A stretch of 10,798 nt of DNA, taken from assembly GCA_948949055.1 (NCBI GenBank), contig CARBWQ010000014.1, positions 1 to 10,798 of the forward strand, given 5' to 3'. Of the stretch, positions 9,301-10,798 are shown piece after piece; the stretch's first letter is position 1, and every line of letters starts with the position of its first letter. The notes under the pieces were generated by a model that did no database searches, was not told the origin of the DNA, and saw nothing but the letters and a program-made list of their open reading frames with translations. The position numbers and the translations under genes were made by a program. The DNA comes from an uncultured Eubacteriales bacterium (GTDB lineage: Bacteria; Bacillota; Clostridia; Christensenellales; UBA1242).

Positions 9301-10798
9301 TTCTGCGTTTATTACATAACTATTTTTAGTTGTATCAACATTTCCAAATAGTACCTGCACGCCATTGGCTGTAACACCATTTGGTTTATAATAACTAAAC
9401 TTGTGTCCAAGATTAAAGAAAGCATATTTAGTTAAACTAATTTCTTCATTGTATCTCAAATTAGTTGAAGCAATAAATGGACTTATAGCACCATTTTCAA
9501 CTTTTTCAAGAACTTTATTTTCATAGTCAAGTCTATTGTCTTTATTGACATAGAGTTCACCTTCGCCTGCCTCACCAGCAGTATAACTTACAGAAATTGT
9601 TCTTCTTGCAACGAGTGCTGCAATTCCGTTGAAGGTATAAGTTCCTTCCCTGCCAGCGCCAAACTCGGCAACAGCATTTACAAAGTTTGTATCAGACAAA
9701 ATATCATTGAAGTTTCCATTATTGTTAACATTTATAGTTTGTCCATTTTGCAAGTACCAACCAAGTAGATAGAATTGAGAGTGAATTGAAATACCATTTA
9801 AAGCATTTTGACCATTTGAAAGAGAAAGACTGCCATCAACGCCAAATAAATATGAAAGATTATCTGCTATATATGCAATGATTGCATTGTCATCAACGCC
9901 AAGATAGCCCTCTTCATTTTCTACATGCAACTTGTCAATGCTCAAATTTACATTTCTATATTCAAAATAAATTTTTATTGTTGTATCATAACCACCAAGC
10001 GACAACTCAAATCTTTGTTCGTCAGCGCTTCCAATGTTTTCAGGTTCTGTCAAAACGCTATTTTCAAAACCATCTCTTTCCCAAGTTTCTGGGTTTGTAG
10101 AGTTTCCAAAACCATATTTAAGTTTTCCGTCTTGGAAAAGCTCATAGCCTTTATAACTAATTGCACCTTGACCAACGGTTGTTAGCTGATATGTAAAATA
10201 ATACTTACTATTGTCTTTAAGAACACTTGGAAGTTGCTGTAAATAACCAAAACTAATTTTGTCAGTTTCAAATAGACGACTATAATTGTTTTCGTTTATA
10301 TTAACAACACTTTCTCTGCTTATTACAGCAGGTGCATCTTCGCTTGGCTTAGTTGCCACAAGATTTCCACCTACATAATATTCAATAGCGATATCATAAG
10401 TTCTTTCTTTGAAATAAACATCAAGAGTATAAATTGCCTCATCCTCATGTGAGAATGCTTTTTTGAAAAGCATATTTCCAGCAGTCAAAACTATACCTGT
10501 AAGATAATAATTTTCTACATATTGACCGATTTCACTTTCTGTCTGCATAGATTTAAGTTCATAAAGTGAAGCTTGATTTGTTTCATTATCAGTAACCACA
10601 GCTTTAAATGCTTGATATTTGCCATTCTTTTTAACCTTTATTTCACCACTATTTGACATTCCAAAAAGGTCGCCTGTTGATGAGGTAAAATATGTACTGT
10701 CATTAATGCTTACACCTGTACCAGCCAGGTCAGGAAGTAATACTCTATTGCTTTCATCTCCTAAATAAAGATTGATTGCCACTTTTGTGTTTATAGTG
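1..10798 (-). CDS. Giant multidomain surface protein (InlB-type / MBG / YDG / Ig-like modules), interior fragment open at both ends
   Basis: A single minus-strand frame is open across the entire window: 3,599 codons, none of them TAA, TAG or TGA. No start or stop codon can be assigned, so signal peptide, N-terminal head and cell-wall anchor are all outside the view. The product is a chain of beta-rich modules with frequent Y, N, S, T, D and E, only two cysteines (residues 2837 and 3375) and 26 tryptophans by my count, many of them closing an InlB-type repeat. I saw no catalytic motif, transmembrane segment or coiled coil. Proteins with these modules are typically secreted and attached to the cell surface, where they act in adhesion or as long spacers; that role is inferred here. 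The gene could also encode an S-layer-associated or matrix protein. I am very sure of the coding frame, fairly sure of the family type, and unsure of function or ligand. Confidence 0.95.
328..654 (-). other. Ig-like linker domain 3, residues 3382-3490
   Basis: Lies between W3381 of an InlB repeat and the last MBG domain in view. Strands include DYTYRITKDGKEI (residues 3426-3438), NGVYKLVITANRE (3462-3474) and ELELTFEVTVN, paralleling NYRIVLTLDGEDI, GSYSIRFEVDI and AELVFNMIK of linker 1. The NYAPSELEL turn before the last strand is typical of Ig-like folds. Confidence 0.55.
655..900 (-). repeat. Listeria-Bacteroides-like repeat, residues 3300-3381
   Basis: YKAIRLNLGDLSSI opens it, KGFKFSQWLSQTN (residues 3343-3355) is a G-[FY]-x-F-x-x-W core, and IIACEINALW closes it at W3381. 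It contains the second cysteine (C3375). Length of 82 residues is normal. Confidence 0.7.
901..1077 (-). repeat. Degenerate Listeria-Bacteroides-like repeat, residues 3241-3299
   Basis: KFNLVFDGEMEILSWTS, then a helix-like stretch (VSELLSQLKIL, residues 3264-3274) and last strand STYVAIITD. Only about 59 residues, and the closing W is absent. It is assigned mainly because it matches the module at residues 1218-1281 in place, size and last strand. Confidence 0.45.
1078..1560 (-). other. Unassigned beta region (junction copy 2), residues 3080-3240
   Basis: Begins QIIVKFNEKGFEKG like an MBG domain but without a Y-x-G signature. It continues with alternating-hydrophobic strands and an acidic loop (NENDEDRK, residues 3143-3150), and ends NGTGELNVLVSSG. 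That ending corresponds to NGTRELKLFVNKD at residues 1199-1211 in the first junction region. Family not recognised. Confidence 0.45.
1561..1878 (-). other. MBG-type domain 7, residues 2974-3079
   Basis: Starts SITISGAKLESYYTG, with Y-T-G at residues 2986-2988 in the Y-[DN]-G position. Strand DARYSVRYFFN (residues 3035-3045) corresponds to A-G-x-Y-x-V, and LTAFVKKAQI is the hand-over ('x-x-x-I-x-K-A-x-I') to the next module. Confidence 0.6.
1879..2253 (-). other. MBG-type domain 6, residues 2849-2973
   Basis: TTAKTNLVYNGQEKAV gives an intact V-Y-N-G (residues 2868-2871). KADAGIGDF and QGKAYLVVVLED (residues 2937-2948) hold the later strands, and EIAINIAKASI is the closing strand, equivalent to 'x-x-x-I-x-K-A-x-L'. 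About 125 residues, slightly long. Confidence 0.7.
2254..2532 (-). repeat. Listeria-Bacteroides repeat, residues 2756-2848
   Basis: YKVTIVTNDYYTL opens it. LEFIRSGYHLIGLRHNGNPF (residues 2796-2815) is the R-x-G-Y-x-x-x-G-x core with leucine for tryptophan, and ALTLTAVW closes it at W2848. It contains one of only two cysteines in the visible protein (C2837). Unlike the other InlB-type blocks, it passes directly to an MBG domain with no Ig-like linker. Confidence 0.8.
2533..2808 (-). repeat. Divergent InlB B-repeat, residues 2664-2755
   Basis: LLFRVTITVEGNTDKL is the first hairpin, FRFNFKEGYEIGKVTGF (residues 2704-2720) matches the 'x-x-A-x-x-G-Y-x-x-x-x-W' centre without tryptophan, and NVVVNISPK closes it. 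The ending strongly resembles TLTISPEE of the module at residues 2186-2275. Confidence 0.7.
2809..3093 (-). repeat. Listeria-Bacteroides repeat, residues 2569-2663
   Basis: YEYTVTFDKTNARPG is an almost textbook family start. It is followed by VYGQVLTNVPVLNSPDEEYV (residues 2603-2622, the 'Y-G-x-x-L-x-x-x-P' strand), VWRIKKMG in place of GW, and closing LSLALEAEW at W2663. Confidence 0.8.
3094..3402 (-). repeat. Listeria-Bacteroides-like repeat, residues 2466-2568
   Basis: RFTFNGDYVVPEG begins it. The core is YYQNGWTMGANKF (residues 2522-2534, with N-G-W as in F-x-G-W), and the closing strand is GFTLMADF, where phenylalanine replaces the usual tryptophan. A charged 25-residue stretch separates the core from the last strand. 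Confidence 0.6.
3403..3699 (-). repeat. Divergent InlB B-repeat, residues 2367-2465
   Basis: NEIEITITSPKGSVKV is the first hairpin. FSHNIIIEVTADEFYKWTSF (residues 2407-2426) is a close match to 'V-x-L-x-A-x-x-x-x-x-F-x-x-W'. It ends ATSINFTLEPM, the usual 'V-x-F-x-x-x' last strand. Confidence 0.75.
3700..3972 (-). repeat. Listeria-Bacteroides repeat, residues 2276-2366
   Basis: IRVRIILDYNEPSG (first strand and G-rich turn), LTMNRGYNPKYWTL (residues 2320-2333, the R-x-G-Y-x-x-x-x-W core) and a closing ITFVQQW at W2366. It has normal family length and sits between two divergent InlB modules. Confidence 0.75.
3973..4242 (-). repeat. Divergent InlB B-repeat, residues 2186-2275
   Basis: Has the divergent-family plan: NNYQIQIVIGHGKL, then a variable loop, VEYAIATDEGYKFTSFVLS (residues 2221-2239; the 'V-x-L-x-A-x-x-x-x-G-Y-x-F-x-x-W' strand pair with F for W), and last strand DDFTLTISPEE. 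Length 90 residues. Confidence 0.7.
4243..4578 (-). repeat. Listeria-Bacteroides-like repeat, residues 2074-2185
   Basis: First strand VLYFDRVGD, core VRRTGYLSTGYTFFNG (residues 2134-2149) and closing GLDIDAIW at W2185. The part before the core is about 60 residues, longer than in canonical copies. First module of the InlB-type block in which canonical and divergent forms largely alternate. Confidence 0.6.
4579..4854 (-). other. YDG-type domain, residues 1982-2073
   Basis: AITVTNDNRLSISKPYDG carries the intact K-P-Y-D-G signature (residues 1995-1999). It continues with NISLTDSF, then GKNKVITLVF and SQNYTITQNIVGEI, matching the family's closing 'N-Y-x-I-x-x-x-x-x-x-x-A-x-I'. It ends the six-domain MBG/YDG run. 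Confidence 0.75.
4855..5181 (-). other. MBG-type domain 5, residues 1873-1981
   Basis: Contains the strand YLNAGSYIIRFKV (residues 1938-1950), a strong match to the A-G-S-Y-x-I/V strand of MBG, followed by KDYTFKA and the closing KTLTVDKKAI. The Y-N-G equivalent is NIGYGQ (residues 1886-1891), a Y-G-x variant. About 109 residues. Confidence 0.65.
5182..5454 (-). other. YDG-type domain, residues 1782-1872
   Basis: KDLVVNSITKVYNQ opens it (VYN at residues 1792-1794 in the place of VYDG). It then follows the YDG layout: E-I-E-L-T-G-L-V, NSANAGKRTILNLS (residues 1834-1847, the 'A-x-x-N-A-G-x-x-K-x-V' strand) and GASYNLIYD, equivalent to 'D-A-x-N-Y-x-L'. One of the better matches in the window. 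Confidence 0.7.
5455..5808 (-). other. MBG-type domain 4, residues 1664-1781
   Basis: LKVEINEPIKYTYNGY gives a clear Y-N-G at residues 1676-1678. The later strand SGSYDLEVMLTAN (residues 1747-1759) matches the family's A-G-x-Y-x-V strand, and AVKIEIEQKDL is the hand-over to the next domain. About 118 residues, with extra loop sequence in the middle. Confidence 0.65.
5809..6075 (-). other. MBG/YDG-type domain 3, residues 1575-1663
   Basis: Starts DTIKLAEYTNEFNFNKYFG and includes EAIGRYKLTKPTLS (residues 1624-1637) followed by KNYDLDLTD, the 'G-x-Y-x-I ... N-Y-D-I' pair typical of MBG. It has acidic loops (SEDDEKN at 1637-1643). Confidence 0.55.
6076..6381 (-). other. MBG-type domain 2, residues 1473-1574
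   Basis: Opens RRTIDFNFVNDDLTFNN, the MBG pattern 'K-x-x-I-x-x-x-x-x-x-x-x-Y-[DN]-G' with phenylalanine and N-N in place of Y-N-G. It carries the NADTYTITAII strand (residues 1540-1550), matching the family's A-G-T-Y-T-V-T, and ends VVSLTIKQ. About 100 residues, normal for MBG. Confidence 0.6.
6382..6705 (-). other. Ig-like linker domain 2, residues 1365-1472
   Basis: Lies between the closing W of an InlB repeat and the first MBG domain of the long MBG run. It shows strands IDFTFNVD, FTISMVG, RYLVTVVYTY and EVELTLTR; the last two resemble an Ig-type F/G hairpin. A serine run (SSSSS, residues 1421-1425) sits in a loop. Placement matches the linkers at 773-903 and 3382-3490. Confidence 0.5.
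6706..6954 (-). repeat. Listeria-Bacteroides repeat, residues 1282-1364
   Basis: VVKINVNYNTGS opens it and TETITAKW closes it at W1364, both good matches to the family's VTFDxNGG start and LYAKW end. The core is SSYLTFNGYN (residues 1322-1331), with tyrosine where GW is usual. At 83 residues it has normal family length. Confidence 0.75.
6955..7146 (-). repeat. Degenerate Listeria-Bacteroides-like repeat, residues 1218-1281
   Basis: First strand FTVDVNIRL, core FDGW at residues 1252-1255, and last strand TSYLAVLTD where canonical copies have LYAKW. The closing tryptophan is lost. Its counterpart at residues 3241-3299 ends STYVAIITD, strongly resembling this copy. Confidence 0.55.
7147..7728 (-). 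other. MBG-like start plus unassigned beta region (junction copy 1), residues 1024-1217
   Basis: Begins like an MBG domain (VFTIQFENGSAYYFDG, with FDG at 1037-1039), but the remaining 180 residues do not match a family I recognise. It contains beta-type strands such as NGTRELKLFV (residues 1199-1208). A corresponding region at residues 3080-3240 contains NGTGELNVLV in the same relative place before another InlB-type block. Possibly two domains. Confidence 0.45.
7729..8088 (-). other. MBG-type domain 1, residues 904-1023
   Basis: Starts NEFYILDNNFSTIYNG; the IYNG at residues 916-919 is the Y-[DN]-G signature of MBG/YDG-type domains. It ends GYYFVFDNVVTIEKA, equivalent to the family's 'N-Y-x-I-x-x-x-x-G-x-L-T-I' last strands. 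The 120 residues are a little longer than usual. MBG domains are common spacer units in large secreted bacterial proteins. Confidence 0.6.
8089..8481 (-). other. Ig-like linker domain 1, residues 773-903
   Basis: Predicted all-beta segment that starts right after the closing W of an InlB repeat. It contains paired strands NYRIVLTLDG and GSYSIRFEVDI, then ends AELVFNMIK, feeding into an MBG domain. The same position and strand order (NxIxYxxxLDG..., GxYxLxI..., ELxFxV) is seen in the linkers at residues 1365-1472 and 3382-3490. I cannot name the exact Ig-type family. Confidence 0.5.
8482..8730 (-). repeat. Canonical Listeria-Bacteroides (InlB B-type) repeat, residues 690-772
   Basis: One of the clearest copies: first strand DIITINVKYG, then ERVGYRLNGWAIATGG (residues 732-747) matching the RxGYxFxGW core, and closing strand DIHIVPTW at residue 772. 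Its 83 residues fit the family. It ends the first InlB-type block and leads straight into an Ig-like linker. In Listeria InlB this repeat has a beta-grasp fold and takes part in host-surface binding; the role here is inferred. Confidence 0.75.
8731..9159 (-). repeat. Elongated Listeria-Bacteroides-like repeat, residues 547-689
   Basis: The recognisable part is at the end: DGYRFMENAGDDP (residues 649-661), then ADYLIYLDN and a closing YYTYQW. The first 100 residues, including IGDTIFYTTTPEP, are not assigned to any family and may be a separate small domain or a long insertion between the first strand and the GY core. Confidence 0.45.
9160..9600 (-). repeat. Elongated Listeria-Bacteroides-like repeat, residues 400-546
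   Basis: Begins with TISVSYTAGEAGEG, matching the family's VTFDANGG-type first strand. It has a GHKFSYYKPNG core (residues 464-474) and ends VELIANW, a clear version of the closing LYAKW strand. It spans about 147 residues, roughly twice the usual length, with extra sequence on both sides of the core. Confidence 0.55.
9601..9954 (-). repeat. Listeria-Bacteroides-like repeat, residues 282-399
   Basis: Contains the core FYLLGWYLQNGQ (residues 342-353), which resembles the GYxFxGWY centre of Listeria-Bacteroides repeats, and ends GIAALVARR where the family usually has xLYAKW. The closing tryptophan is replaced by arginine. The stretch before the core (about 60 residues) is longer than in canonical repeats. 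Confidence 0.5.
9955..10401 (-). repeat. Divergent InlB B-repeat-like module, residues 133-281
   Basis: Starts TYDIAIEYYVGG and ends TTIKIYFEYR, the same kind of border as the module before it. The middle (about residues 180-260) is loop-like, rich in N, G and E, and has no recognisable core. The module is assigned by its borders and neighbours, not by a clear internal signature, and could equally be an unclassified beta domain. Confidence 0.35.
10402..10797 (-). repeat. Divergent InlB B-repeat-like module, residues 1-132
   Basis: Opens with an alternating hydrophobic strand (KVAINLYLG) and closes with YTLDVYFKER, which runs directly into the next strand, TYDIAIEYY. This '...V-x-F-x-x-R / x-Y-x-I-x-I' hand-over recurs at several later module borders. 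At about 130 residues it is longer than the usual 70-90 for the family. The true module may begin before the window edge. Confidence 0.4.

Noticed and set aside
9882..10185. Two overlapping plus-strand open frames of 72 and 86 codons
   Set aside because: Both lie opposite continuous minus-strand coding sequence. They overlap each other in different frames, and I saw no ribosome-binding site or family signature for either.
1..10798. CRISPR array, mobile element ends, tRNA or rRNA genes, promoters or terminators
   Set aside because: No regularly spaced direct repeats, terminal inverted repeats or RNA gene signatures were seen. Any hairpins or T-runs fall inside continuous coding sequence.
1..10798. 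Pseudogene or frameshifted gene
   Set aside because: Domain signatures continue across every module border in one frame, with no stop, so there is no evidence of decay within the window.

Overview
The whole window is the interior of one very large protein-coding gene on the minus strand. I read that frame codon by codon from position 10797 down to 1. It gives 3,599 consecutive sense codons with no stop. Neither the start nor the stop codon lies in the window: the protein begins beyond position 10798 and ends beyond position 1. No other gene, RNA gene, mobile element, CRISPR array, promoter or terminator can be supported. Residue n below means codon n of this visible part; its plus-strand bases are 10798-3n to 10800-3n.

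The protein looks like an extracellular, all-beta, multidomain adhesin or stalk protein. It is made of about 33 diverged modules of four recognisable kinds. (1) Listeria-Bacteroides (InlB B-type, beta-grasp) repeats, with a GY/GW core and ending in an A-x-W-like strand. (2) 'Divergent InlB B-repeat' modules. (3) MBG and YDG-type domains, with the Y-[DN]-G signature near the start and A-G-x-Y-x-[IL] or N-Y-x-[IL] strands near the end. (4) Ig-like linkers of about 110-130 residues that join the InlB-type blocks to the MBG blocks.

Layout, N to C: residues 1-772, InlB-type modules, long and irregular at first and canonical at the end; 773-903, Ig-like linker; 904-1217, an MBG domain and a poorly assigned beta region; 1218-1364, InlB-type modules; 1365-1472, Ig-like linker; 1473-2073, a run of six MBG/YDG domains; 2074-2848, InlB-type block in which canonical and divergent repeats largely alternate; 2849-3240, two MBG domains and a second copy of the poorly assigned region; 3241-3381, InlB-type modules; 3382-3490, Ig-like linker; 3491-3599, MBG domain running to the window edge. 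The stretches 1024-1472 and 3080-3490 have the same module order and share short motifs, which suggests an ancient internal segmental duplication.

Organism: AT-rich DNA (about 35% GC in the line I counted), a bacterial surface-protein architecture, and every tryptophan encoded by TGG with no in-frame TGA. This fits a low-GC bacterium using the standard code, most likely a gut-type Bacillota/Clostridia or a related uncultured lineage. It argues against a Mycoplasma-type code. The assignment is inference. Family names come from pattern recognition by eye, not from a profile search, and module boundaries are approximate to about 5-10 residues.
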